From: Eurosta solidaginis
Taxonomy: Eukaryota; Arthropoda; Insecta; Diptera; Tephritidae
Assembly: GCF_040869045.1 (NCBI RefSeq)
Contig: NC_090323.1
Location: 259,784,392 to 259,848,391 of the forward strand
DNA: 64,000 nucleotides
Reading direction: 5' to 3'
In this document: in pieces, positions 43,165 to 53,247 of the stretch
How positions within the stretch are numbered: position 1 is the first letter of the stretch
How the letters are laid out: every line of letters begins with the position of its first letter
Notes under the pieces: generated by a model
Told to the model about the DNA's origin: nothing
The model's database searches: none
The model's input: the letters and a program-made list of their open reading frames with translations, nothing else
Position numbers and translations under genes: made by a program

Positions 43165-43330
43165 GGATACTTACAGGTTAATGCAGACTTAAATGTCACA
43201 TGCACAAGTTGCACATCTGTCGGTTCTGCGACAACGCAAATGAGACTGCACAGTAGATAATTTTCGACTGTGATGCCACTGCGAGAACAAGACTAAAAAT
43301 ATTCGGCTCATTTAGTCTTGCGAAAAACAC
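43165..43330 (+). pseudogene. LINE C-terminal cysteine-motif fragment
   Basis: Reads GILTG (stop) CRLKCHMHKLHICRFCDNAN, ETAQ (stop) IIFDCDATARTRLKIFGSF. The pattern LTGHC.L..HLH...IC.FC...NET..HI...CDA..R.RL..FG is the region after RNase H in R1/LOA/I-type LINEs. A different family from the copies at 23830 and 62091. Only this segment survives. Confidence 0.68.
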
Positions 43331-44135
43331 ATACACTCCATGAAACCGAATGCCATACTCGATTTTGTGGAGGTGCTCGGATTCGACGAAGTACTGTGAA
43401 GAGAAGAGCGCACACAAATTTGGATTCAGCGGGGAATTTTTACTCTAGTATAGTTTTCATTCACATGCCTACTCGAAAAAAACCTTTCCTTGAATATGAA
43501 AACGTGTCGTCGCTTGGTATTTTTAAATGACGGCTGCTAGCCATAAGAAGAAATTGGTTTCACTCATCAAAAATTTCCAACATGATTAAGCCGGGCGGAG
43601 AAGTATTAGTCATACAGGCCACCTCCTTCCATATGCCCTTTTATTTTCTATACATTGGCGAGGGTATATTTAAATGTATATGTAGATATAAGGAAATATG
43701 AATTTATTAGAAAAGAAAGCTCACTCCACAACTCAGATGGAAATAATAAATATCGGGACTCACTTCCATAATTTTTTCAAATTGCACTTATTTTAATTGG
43801 CACATAAAAGGGCATTATACTCAAACATAATGCCTGAATGTAAGCGATCTTGTAAAGGCTGATGTGCATATTTTGCTACTCTAGCACACACATATATAGA
43901 TTTGTTTATAAATGTTTGTGTATTCGAACGCCTTGAGTTGTTTAAACTTTATTTATATTTGATGAGGTTTTTCAATTTTTAATTAAATAATGGAAAATCA
44001 TATTTCATAATTAAGTACTTAATTAAACTCGTATGCCAAGAACAGTTAGTTTAATTTAATGCCTAATCATTATGCACATTAAATATATTATATATATGTA
44101 TGTATGTATAAAGAACACTAATAGATATATGTATA
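43331..44135. other. Unassigned spacer
   Basis: AT-rich; no gene recognised. Confidence 0.4.
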
Positions 44136-45335
44136 CAGGGCCGAATTAACCCTCGATAACCCTAGGCAACCATCAATTGGGGGCCCTTTTTTCACGTCCG
44201 TTCACTTTTTTTTCGATTACAAAGTATAAACTTATATCTTTCATAAAAAATTTATTGTCACAATGTAACAATATCAATGAAATTACTATTTACATTTTAA
44301 ATTGTCGAATTGTTTCATTTCAATGAAAAATTCTTCCAAATCTCTACAATAAAATTTAACTAAGTTATTTATAGCTTCGTGGAGGTCTCCATCACTTAGA
44401 GAAAAGTTGATGAGAAATGCAAATCTCTCTGAAACTTCCATATACTTTCACTGTGAAGATAGTCGATGAAACCTTTTGTCCTAAATCATCGCGAGGCGAA
44501 AATTCTACTTCTGGAGCACTTCCGTCATTAGGTTACTTTTTCTACGGCGAGTACGTTTTACGATTTCTGTATAACTTACACCAGGTAATAATTTCTTTGT
44601 TTTTCCTCCAAAGCATTGAACTTTTCACGGAATGAAACTAAACTCTCTTTTAACGATCCGTACAAAAAATCACATGTTTGCAAATCGGGTTGGTGTCGAA
44701 ATTCTGTATGTACAAAATTCTAAAAACAAAATTCTGCTTTTTAAAATTCTGCTTTTTTAAAATTCTGCTTTCTAAAATTCTGCTTTCAAAATTCTGTATT
44801 ACAAAATTCTGTATTAAAATATAATGTTAACAATGTTAAAGAGGTCATGTAATTATTTTGAAAAAGTGCGCCATGCACAGTAATTCTGCGTAGAACACGT
44901 TTCTGCATAGGCGGCCTTCTGCCGCGCTTATAAAAAATAACTCTGGGCTACGCCATGCCAAGTCCGGGTGTGTGGTATAACCGTGGCTACCGCCACGGTG
45001 ATGTCCTTCTGCGTAGTATACCCTTCTGCGTAGGCGGCCTTTGGCCGCACATTAAAAAAATAACCCTTAGCCGATCCAACACCGGCTACGCCATGCCATG
45101 ATTCCGGAATTTTGACTTCCAGAATTAAAGATGCAGAATTTTGAAAAAGCAGAATTTTATAAAGCAGAATTTTTTTGCAATTTACAGAATTTTGTCACCC
45201 AGAATTTTGTAATATAGAATAATGACACGCTCCCTTGCAAATCTGCTTCTTCACTTTGCAATCACTTACTCACTGAACGCGTAGCAGTCAAAATAGAGTT
45301 GAAGGCTTCTACAACCTCTGTACCAAAAATAACCG
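44136..45335 (-). pseudogene. hAT (ZMYM1-like) transposase relic, split by an insertion
   Basis: CAGGGCCGAATTAA at 44136 is the element's terminal repeat. Minus-strand pieces: TEVVEGFNSILTATRSVSK and LQSEEADLQTCDFLYG (about 45330-45244 and on across the insertion), SLKESLVSFREKFNALEEK (about 44660-44600), EFSPRDDLGQKVSSTIFTVK (about 44510-44450) and SERFAFLINFSLSDGDLHEA with YCRDLEEFFIEMKQFDNLKC (about 44440-44300). The order and spacing match hAT transposases of the same group as the relic at 3577. Stops and frameshifts throughout. The 548-bp insertion at 44687-45234 interrupts the frame cleanly. Confidence 0.75.
44687..45234. mobile_element. 548-bp element with iterated AAAATTCTG arms and perfect 9-bp duplication
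   Basis: Ends GGGTTGGTGTCGAAATTCTG (left) and, inverted, GGGAGCGTGTCATTATTCT (right). Left arm: seven or more copies of AAAATTCTG between 44700 and 44812; right arm: the complement CAGAATTTT repeated between 45110 and 45215. The GC-richer core has TTCTGCGTAG, GGCGGCCTTCTGCCGCGC, GGCGGCCTTTGGCCGCAC and two CTACGCCATGCCA copies, themselves small hairpins. TTGCAAATC flanks both sides exactly (44678-44686, 45235-45243), inside a hAT reading frame. A GGG start and 9-bp duplication fit Mutator-like elements; the family is otherwise unknown to me. Confidence 0.85.
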
Positions 45336-45340
45336 AAATT

Positions 45341-45977
45341 TTTATACTCAGTTGAGCAGAGCTCACATAGTATATTAACTTTGATTGGATAACGGTTGGT
45401 TGTACAGGTATAAAGGAATCGAGATAGATATAGACTTCCATATATCAAATCATCACGATCAAAAAAAAATTTGATTGAGCCATGTCCCTCCGTCCGCCCG
45501 TTAACACGATAACTTGAGTAACTTTTGAGGTATCTTGATGAAATTTGGTATGTAGGTTCCTGAGCACTCATCTCAGATCGCTATTTAAAATGAACAATAT
45601 CGGACTATAACCACGCCCACTTTGTCGATATCGAAAATTTCGAAAAACCGAAAAAGTGCGATAATTCATTACCGAAGACGGATAAAGCAATGAAACTTGA
45701 TAGGTGAGTTGAACTTATGTCACAGAATAGAAAATTAGTAAAATTTTGGACAATGGGGGTGGCACCGCCCACTTTTAAAAGAAGGTAATTTAAAACTTTT
45801 GCAAGCTGTAATTGGCAGTCGTTAAAGATATCATGATGAAATTTTGCAGGAACGTTACTCCTATTACTATATGTATGCTTAATAAAAATTAGCAAAATCG
45901 GAGAACGACCACGCCCACTTTAAAAAAAAAATTTTTTAAGTCAAATTTTAACAAAAAATTTAATATCTTTACAGTAT
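45341..45977 (+). mobile_element. DINE-1-like element, 5' part only
   Basis: Starts TTTATACTCAGTTGAGCAGA, matches 58299-58940 closely (ATGTCCCTCCGTCC, ACGATAACTTGAGTAA, CCACGCCCACTTTGTCG), and stops at TTTACAGTATAC where the CCCGGCAGACG family element begins. The remainder of this copy is not seen on the far side. Confidence 0.82.
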
Positions 45978-46244
45978 ACTAGCAGACCCGGCAGACGTTG
46001 TTCTGCCCTAAATTTGGCCTATCTGCATATATTTTAATAAGCTTTTTCCGTCTAACTCTGCCCTACCCCTCTACACTTTTTCCTAATCTCTTTATTCACT
46101 CCTCCCTCCGTCTTTTTCGCTTCATCTCCATATTCGTCACATTCTATCTCTTTCTCAGTCTCCTTCTCTCTTTTCTCTTCTCTCAAGTATTTCTCCTTCT
46201 TCTTAATCTCCTATTGCAAGTCCCAGAGGGTGATATGTATTTTG

Positions 46245-46335
46245 TTCCAGTTCCATTCCGAGTCTCAGTCCCAGTCCCACTCCGAGTCTCAGTATCAGTC
46301 CCAGTCCTAGCCCTAATCCCAGTTCCAGTCCGTCT
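46245..46335. repeat. Short TCCCAG/GAGTCT simple repeat
   Basis: CCAGTCCCAGTCC and CCGAGTCTCAGT words alternate, giving spurious Pro-Val and Gly-Leu repeat frames. The same tract recurs at 53500-53585 in the second element copy. Confidence 0.8.
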
Positions 46336-46539
46336 CTATTATACTTCCCGGAAAAAAGCATCGAAAATAAAAATATAGGCAAATTTTTATACGAAATTTC
46401 AGGCAAATCGAATAGGACTTATGCCAATAAGTATGTGGGTATTATTAATTCTTGTCTTTATTTCGGCTTCGCATGCATATTTATCAGTTTTGCCAGGTTG
46501 ATGCGACTAAATCGAGTATCACAATGAACTTCAGAGCTC

Positions 46540-47288
46540 TCAGCAACAGCTGTCATTTGATATCCATAATACACACACATTCTAGCGGTATCCGGGTCAA
46601 TGTTTTGGCCTATATTTCGAGACCCTAGTCACTCAGCGGTGTAAAACTTACTCTCTATTATAGCAAACATCAACAGCATCAATTTGATACCCATAATATA
46701 AAAACACATTCTAGGTGTATCCGGGTCCACGTTTTGGGCAATATCTCGAGACCCTAGCCTCCCAGTTGTATGAAAATTAGCACTCATCAACAGCTTTCAT
46801 TTGATATCCATATTGTCTAAACACATTCTAGGGGTACTCGGGTCCACGTTTTGGCCTATATCTCGAGACCCTAGTCACCCAGTTGTATGAAAATTATCCT
46901 GTACTATAGCTCACATCAACAGCTTTCATTTTATATCCATATTGTATAAACACATTCTAGGGGTACCCGGGTCCACGTTTTGGGCTATATCTCGAGACCC
47001 TAGCCTCCCAGTTGTATGAAAATTATCCTGTACTATAGCACTCATCAACAGCTTTCATTTGATAACCATATTGTATAAACACATTCTAGGGGTACCCGGG
47101 TCCACGTTCTGGGCCATATCTCGAGACCCTAGCCTCCCAGTTGTATGAAAAATATCCTCTACTATAGCACTCATCAACAGCTTTCATTTGTTATCCACAT
47201 TGTATAAACACATTTTAGGGGTACCCGGGTCCACGTTTTGGGCTATATCTCGGGACCCTAGCCTCCCAGTTGTATGAAAATTATCCTG
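46540..47288. repeat. 130-bp tandem array, left part
   Basis: Units with CAGCTTTCATTTGATATCC, AACACATTCTAGGGGTACCC and TATCTCGAGACCCTAG spaced about 129 bp. Continues at 51090 after the LINE. Confidence 0.93.
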
Positions 47289-47400
47289 CACTTGTGCGGG
47301 AATTTGAATATAGGCGGAATAAGAGTGTTCCAAACTTAGCAAAGATCCCTGTTAATAACACTGAGTCAAAAAACTGAACGAAAAATCTGCTTTAGATATA

Positions 47401-48205
47401 CTTTACCAAAATGTTAAAGGCTTAAACACCAAGTTAACATAACTGTTTTTAAAATCATTTAACTCAAGCTACGATATAATTGCTTTAACCGAAACCTGGC
47501 TGAAACCTCATGTTTTTAACTCAGAGATCCTCTGTAATGACTACCAGATATATCGAAATGACCGCCTGAACAGGGTTGGAGGTGGGGTTCTGCTTGCTGT
47601 ACACTCTTCAATACCATCTGAAGAGATTTGCGTAACCGCCACCTATACAACTGAGTTCTTGTGCATACGCACACAACTAGCAAATATCCACATTTATTTG
47701 GCCATCTGTTATATCCCGCCATCTTCTGAACTGTCCGTTTATATGCATCACATTTCCTTGCTAAGAACTGTTAATTCGATGCTAAAGCCTTCCGATTCCA
47801 TTATTGTCTTGGGTGACTTCAATATGCCACACATATCATGGTGCATATCTGACTTTAATATCGTACCAGTTTCGTCAGTCTTCCAACAATGAATTTCTAG
47901 ACGGAATGTCTGAGCTGTGCCTTCAACAAATCAACATCCAGTCGAATAAATTCGGAAGAGTGTTAGATTTAGCCTTTGTGGATGATGAATCTAAATATTC
48001 CATTAGTCGATGCGAACCCATTATTGAACCTGAAGTGGCTTACCACCCTTCCCTCAAAATAGTTTACGAAGTTGTAAATTATGCTTGTAACAGCGGAAAT
48101 AAACCAGGGATGCACCTTAACGTTAAGCTAATCGTTTATCAAAAAATTTCCACCGTTTCCGTTGAAACACTTCGAAATATTATCGATAAAGAAATTATCA
48201 AGATA
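47401..48205 (+). pseudogene. LINE AP-endonuclease domain, stop and frameshift
   Basis: Reads LYQNVKGLNTKLT, stop at 47440, then YDIIALTETWLKPHVF (catalytic Glu), YQIYRNDRLNRVGGGVLLAV, ICYIPPSSELSVYMH and IIVLGDFNMPHISW (GDFN metal-binding motif). A frameshift at about 47875 leads to FLDGMSELCLQQINIQSNKF and LDLAFVDDESKYSISRCEP and on to KEIIKINC. The usual final SDH motif reads VAYHPSL (Ser-Asp replaced by Tyr). Inactive. Confidence 0.85.
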
Positions 48206-48712
48206 AATTGTATCTCGTTTTTAACCGAAACGAAAAGCTTTCGTTAACGTTAAAAACGTTAACAAAAACGTGATACTTTATGTTTGAATTGTGCTGGCAA
48301 TGCTATAGCCATGGTGAAGCCGTAAGGTGGCAACAACGAGCGCACATACACACACAAACTCTATGTAATTTGTTTGTGTAATTCGTTGGTGGTAATGTCA
48401 AAAATACTCTGAGAAATGTTTGTACTGTCAAAATTCATGAGAAAAGTTGCAATCAGCTTGGCTAATGCTTTCACATTTAATGACTCCGCCATCAATCAGC
48501 TTTGCCAGCATAGTTTGAAATTAATAATCAACATAAACGATTTGATTTCGTTTTGATATGGCAGAAAACGAAACGAAATCATTTTGTTAATTTGACGATC
48601 TTAACGTTAATAAACGAAACGAAATGACTTCGTTTCGTTTATTAACGTTGATTATCGTAACGAAATGATATCGTTTCGTTGGTTAAGCATGCCTGAAATA
48701 AACGATACAACT
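48206..48712. mobile_element. Inverted-repeat MITE inside the LINE
   Basis: TGTATCTCGTTTTTAACCGA at the left pairs loosely with TCGTTTCGTTGGTTAAGC...AAACGATACA at the right. Both ends are full of AACGAAACGAAA and TTCGTTAACGTT words, and TAAACGAAACGAAATGACTT near 48615 is followed directly by its mirror complement. LINE protein sequence reads KINC before and YRIDFAKANFKKLNRDL after, so about 500 bp was inserted. Exact ends and target duplication are ambiguous. Confidence 0.65.
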
Positions 48713-48777
48713 CCAGTTATCGCATCGACTTTGCGAAGGCCAATTTTAAAAAATTAAATCGTGATCTATCTCGAATA

Positions 48778-50817
48778 GTGTGGCCAATATTTAATGCTGA
48801 TGTGGAGCAAAGCGTTTCTCACTTTTACAATACCATTTACTGTCTTTTTGAAAAATACGTACCTAAGCGGATTTGTGTACATTCCGATACAAGCCAAGTA
48901 TGGTTCACTAAAGAGCTGAAAATTTTAAAGAATAAAAAGTCTCGATCTTTCAAGTTGTTCAAAAAGACGGGTTTACATAACCATTACTTACAGTACTCGA
49001 TTCTACGCTGCAAGTATTTTCAATTGAACAAAAAGTGTTACAAAGCTTATCTTTGTAAAATGAAAAGAAATATAACTTGCAACCCGAAGGCATTTTACGG
49101 ATTCGTAAACTCTAAACGCAGGGTGAAAGGGTTTCCATCATCAATGAAATTCCAAGATAATATTTCCAGCGATGATCAAGAGATCGCCGACTTCTTTGCG
49201 GAATTTTTCAAATCAAATCACTCTATTGAGACCAACGTTTCACCTAATGAATACCCATACCATATTGATTCATGTTATTCAATCAGAGCTCCATTTATAT
49301 CTTCAGAAGATGTATTATCTTATTTAAAAACTTTAAAAGTATCATATTCATACGGCCCCGACAGGATCCCGACACACTTTCTTAAAAAATGTGCTGCAAA
49401 CATCTATCAGCCGCTAACAGATTTATTTAATTTATCTTTAATTTATGGCGTTTTCCCAACAATATGGAAGGAATCTTTTCTTATTCCGCTTCATAAAAAT
49501 GGAAGCAGGTCTTCAATAGAAAACTACCGGGGCATAGCAAAGTTATCCGCTATCCCAAAGTTATTTAAGGCTATTGTTACCTACCACCTAACATTCTCTA
49601 TTTCCCCCATAATTGCAAGCTCGCAGCATGGGTTCTGTAAGGGCAAATCACCTATCACCAATTTACTAGAATTTACCACCCACGTTTCTAATGGATTTAG
49701 AAAATGCCTTCACACTGATGTAATTTACACCGATTTCAGTAAAGCTTTCGACAAAGTATCACACCTATTTCTTATTCATAAGCTCAGTCAACTCGTTTTT
49801 CAACCCCGTCTTATATGTTGGATTTCTTCGTATCTTGGTTATCGTACGCAAAAAGTAATCTTTAAAAATACACTTTCTGGGGTCATCAATGTTTCTTCTG
49901 GTGTTCCTCAGGGCAGCCATCTTGGTCCGATTCTGTTCTTGTTGTTCATAAACGATATATCTAGTACAATTAAATACTCAAAAATCTTGATGTACGCAGA
50001 CGATGTAAAACTTTTCAAATCATGTGCCTCGGTTGAGGAACATTCCTTGCTTCAAATGGATTTAAATCACTTGGTTACCTGGTGCAATGTAAATTATATG
50101 CCGCTCAATCTCAAAAAATGTAAATTCATGTGTTTTTCTCGGAGAGTTTCGCCACCAGCTTCATATACAATTAACAACTATAGTCTAGAAACTGTAAATA
50201 ATTTTATTGACTTGGGAGTCATGATGGATTCCAAACTTAGTTTCAATCTTCATATTAATGCTACAGTGAATAAAGGCAAAGGTGTTTTTGCATTTGTTAA
50301 ACGGTGGTCAAAAGAATTTAACGACCCTTACATAACTAAAGCACTTTTTACAACATTAGTTAGGCCAATATTAGAATACGGCTCGATAATTTGGAATCCG
50401 CGTTATCAAGTCCATACAGACAGTCTCGAATCAATACAAAAACAATTTTTACTATTTGCCTTAAGAAATTTCCAATGGGACTCTTTAACTAATCATCCAC
50501 CTTATACTAATCGATTAAAGCTTATCAATCTTCCAACTCTTGCTAGTCGAAGGGAGATGCTTGGTGTAATATTTATGACAAAACTTTTAAATGGATCAAT
50601 TTCGAGCCCATTCCTTCTGAATGAAGTGAACTTTTACGTTCCCTCTCGGACATCGAGACACTTCAAACCTCTTCTGCTGAAACAATGTAGAACGAATTTC
50701 GAACAAAATGAACCTTTTCGGCGTTTATGCCAAGATTATAACTCTCACTCAAACACATTTGATAGCTCGGACTCCCTTTTTTCTATAAAAAAGATTGTTC
50801 TCACCTCTCTAAATTAA
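48778..50817 (+). CDS. LINE reverse transcriptase, open 679-codon frame
   Basis: Open from before 48778 (in-frame codons continue upstream, so this is not a true start) to the TAA at 50815. RT motifs in order: SYGPDRIPTHFLKKCA, FPTIWKESFLIPLHKNGS, ENYRGIAKLSAIPKLFKAIV, ASSQHGFCKGKS, VIYTDFSKAFDKVSHLFL (motif A Asp), SSGVPQGSHLGPILFLLFIN (motif B), KILMYADDVKLFKS (catalytic YADD), then the thumb-like NFIDLGVMMDSKLSF and TTLVRPILEYGSIIWNP. No stops or frameshifts, unlike the endonuclease. Catalytic residues look intact. No RNase H or cysteine knuckle follows. Confidence 0.92.
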   Translation: MWPIFNADVEQSVSHFYNTIYCLFEKYVPKRICVHSDTSQVWFTKELKILKNKKSRSFKLFKKTGLHNHYLQYSILRCKYFQLNKKCYKAYLCKMKRNITCNPKAFYGFVNSKRRVKGFPSSMKFQDNISSDDQEIADFFAEFFKSNHSIETNVSPNEYPYHIDSCYSIRAPFISSEDVLSYLKTLKVSYSYGPDRIPTHFLKKCAANIYQPLTDLFNLSLIYGVFPTIWKESFLIPLHKNGSRSSIENYRGIAKLSAIPKLFKAIVTYHLTFSISPIIASSQHGFCKGKSPITNLLEFTTHVSNGFRKCLHTDVIYTDFSKAFDKVSHLFLIHKLSQLVFQPRLICWISSYLGYRTQKVIFKNTLSGVINVSSGVPQGSHLGPILFLLFINDISSTIKYSKILMYADDVKLFKSCASVEEHSLLQMDLNHLVTWCNVNYMPLNLKKCKFMCFSRRVSPPASYTINNYSLETVNNFIDLGVMMDSKLSFNLHINATVNKGKGVFAFVKRWSKEFNDPYITKALFTTLVRPILEYGSIIWNPRYQVHTDSLESIQKQFLLFALRNFQWDSLTNHPPYTNRLKLINLPTLASRREMLGVIFMTKLLNGSISSPFLLNEVNFYVPSRTSRHFKPLLLKQCRTNFEQNEPFRRLCQDYNSHSNTFDSSDSLFSIKKIVLTSLN

Positions 50818-51089
50818 TGTATAATACGTTTGCTTCTGTTCTCTTTAAGTATTACGCTTGGCTGATGAAATTTCTTCTGTAGCTGAGCAGTCTCAGATCG
50901 TGGCGCTTGACAAACCGCTGCCCATCAAAGACTCGGCAAAATAAAAAAAAAAAAAAAAGTTATTATATATATATATAAATCGATCGCGTGAACAGGATTA
51001 GCCTGGTTTCATTGGGCCACTTGAGGGCAGCGCGCTGCCACAACGTCCATTAAAAAAAAAACAAAAAAAAAAAAAAAAAACAAAAAATA

Positions 51090-53110
51090 TAGCATTCATC
51101 AACAGCTTTCATTTGATATCCATATTGTCTAAACACATTCTAGGGGTACCTGGGTCCACGTTTTGGGCAATATCTCTAGACCCTAGCCTCCCAGTTGTAT
51201 GAAAATTATCCTGTACTTTAGCTCACATCATCAGCTTTCATTTGATATCCATATTGTATAAACACATTCTAGGGGTACCCGGGAACACGTTTTGGGCTAT
51301 ATCTCGAGACCCTAGCCTCACAGTTGTATGAAAATTATCCTGTACTATAGCACTCATCAACAGCTTTCATTTGATAACCATATTGTATAAACACATTCTA
51401 GGGGTACCCGGGTCCACGTTTTGGGCTATATCTCGAGACCCTAGCCTCCCAGTTGTATGAAAAATATCCTGTACTTTAGCTCACATCATCAGCTTTCATT
51501 TGATATCCATATTGTATAAACACATTCTAGGGGTACCCGGGAACACGTTTTGGGCTATATCTCGAGACCCTAGCCTCACAGTTGTATGAAAATTATCCTG
51601 TACTATAGCACTCATCAACAGCTTTCATTTGATAACCATATTGTATAAACACATTCTAGGGGTACCCGGGTCCACGTTTTGGGCTATATCTCGAGACCCT
51701 ATCCTCCCAGTTGTATGAAAAATATCCTCTTCTATAGCACTCATCAAGAGCTTTCATTTGAGATCCATATTGTATAAACACATTCTAGGGGTACCCTGGT
51801 CCACGTTTTGGGCTATATCTCGAGACCCCAGCCTCCCAGTTGTATGAAAATGATCCTGTACTATAGCACTCATCAAGATCTTTCATTTGATAGCCATATT
51901 GTATAAACACATTCTAGGGGTACCCGGGTCCACGTTTTGGGCTATATCTCGAGACCCTAGCGTCCCAGTTGTATGAAAATTATCCTGTACTATAGCACTC
52001 ATCAACAGCTTTCATTTGATAACCATATTGTATAAACACATTCTAGGGGTACCTGGGTCCACGTTTTGGGCAATATCTCGAGACCCTAGTCACCCAGTTG
52101 TATGAAAATTATCCTGTACTATAGCACTCATAAAGAGCTTTCATTTGACATCCATATTGTATAAACACATTCTAGGGGTACCCGGGTCCACGTTTTGGGC
52201 TATATCTCGAGACCCTAGCCTCACAGTTGTATGAAAAATATCCTCTACTGTAGCACTCATCAAGAGCTTTCATTTGAGATCCATATTGTATCAACACATT
52301 CTAGGGTTACCGGGGTCCACGTTTTGGGCTATATCTCGAGACCCTAGCCTCCCAGTTGTATGAAAATTATCCTGTACTATAGCACTCATCGACAGCTTTC
52401 ATTTGATAACCATATTGTATAAACACATTCTAGGGGTACCTGGGTCCACGTTTTGGGCAATATCTCGAGACCCTAGTCACCCAGTTGTATGAAAATTATC
52501 CTGTACTATAGCACTCATAAAGAGCTTTCATTTGACATCCATATTGTATAAACACATTCTAGGGGTACCCGGGTCCACTTTTTGGGCTATATCTCGAGAC
52601 CCTAGTCACCCAGTTGTATGCAAATTATCCTGTACTATAGCACTCATCAACAGCTTTCATTTGATATCCATATTGTATAAGCACATTCTAGGGGTACCCG
52701 GGTCTACGTTTTGGGCTATATCTCGAGACCCTAGCCTCCCAGTTGTATGAAAATTATCCTGTACTATAGCACTCATCAACAGCTTTCAGCTGACATCCAT
52801 ATTGTATAAACACATTCTAGGGGTATCCGGGTCCACGTTTTGGCCTATATCTCGAGACCCTAGTTACCTAGGGGTATGAAAATTATCCTGTACTATAGCA
52901 CTCATCGACAGCTTTCATTTGATATCCATATTGTATAAGCACATTCTAGGGGTACCCGGGTCTACGTTTTGGGCTATATCTCGAGACCCTAGCCTCCCAG
53001 TTGTATGAAAATTATCCTGTACTATAGCACTCATCAACAGCTTTCATTTGATATCCATATTGTATAAACACATTCTAGGGGTACCCGGGTCCACGTTTTG
53101 ATCTCAAGAC
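51090..53110. repeat. 130-bp tandem array, right part
   Basis: About 15 units of the array broken at 47288. Neighbouring units differ at diagnostic sites (GATAACC against GATATCC, CCCGGGAACACG against CCCGGGTCCACG), and two-unit blocks repeat, for example 51210-51470 and 51470-51730. Confidence 0.94.
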
Positions 53111-53247
53111 CCTAGACACGTAGCAAAAAAAGGTAGACGTTGGCCGATTCTCAGACCTACACAATATGCTCACAAAATTTCATGAGAATCGGTTCAGCCG
53201 TTTCGGAGAAGTTCAGCCTCTAAAACCGTGACAGAAGAATTTTAACC

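Larger units (their letters stand above)
47290..51088 (+). mobile_element. Jockey/CR1-type LINE, 5' truncated, poly(A)-like end
   Basis: Endonuclease (47400-48200) and reverse transcriptase (48778-50817) on the plus strand, then a 3' UTR (50818-51088) ending in A-rich runs. ORF1 is missing, so the copy is 5' truncated. It lies inside the 130-bp array between TTATCCTG and TATAGCATTC, with no clear target duplication. A roughly 500-bp inverted-repeat element sits between endonuclease and RT. No RNase H domain, which with the motifs favours the Jockey/CR1 group. Confidence 0.88.
45978..53245 (+). mobile_element. CCCGGCAGACG-family non-coding element, copy 1, split by a LINE
   Basis: Starts ACTAGCAGACCCGGCAGACG, then a pyrimidine-rich tract (46040-46210), a TCCCAG/GAGTCT-rich stretch (46245-46330), a 130-bp tandem array (about 46540-47288, resumed 51090-53110) and a 3' segment with AATCGGTTCAGCCGTTTCGG. 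The LINE at 47290-51088 sits inside the array. No protein. This start and end combination is widespread in arthropod genomes; its class is not certain to me (Helitron-like and RTE-derived origins are both possible). Confidence 0.7.

Noticed and set aside
46203..46406. Gly-Leu and Pro-Val repeat proteins at 45998-46406 and 53374-53619
   Set aside because: They are translations of the TCCCAG/GAGTCT simple repeat and the pyrimidine tract; no start context and no conservation of frame.
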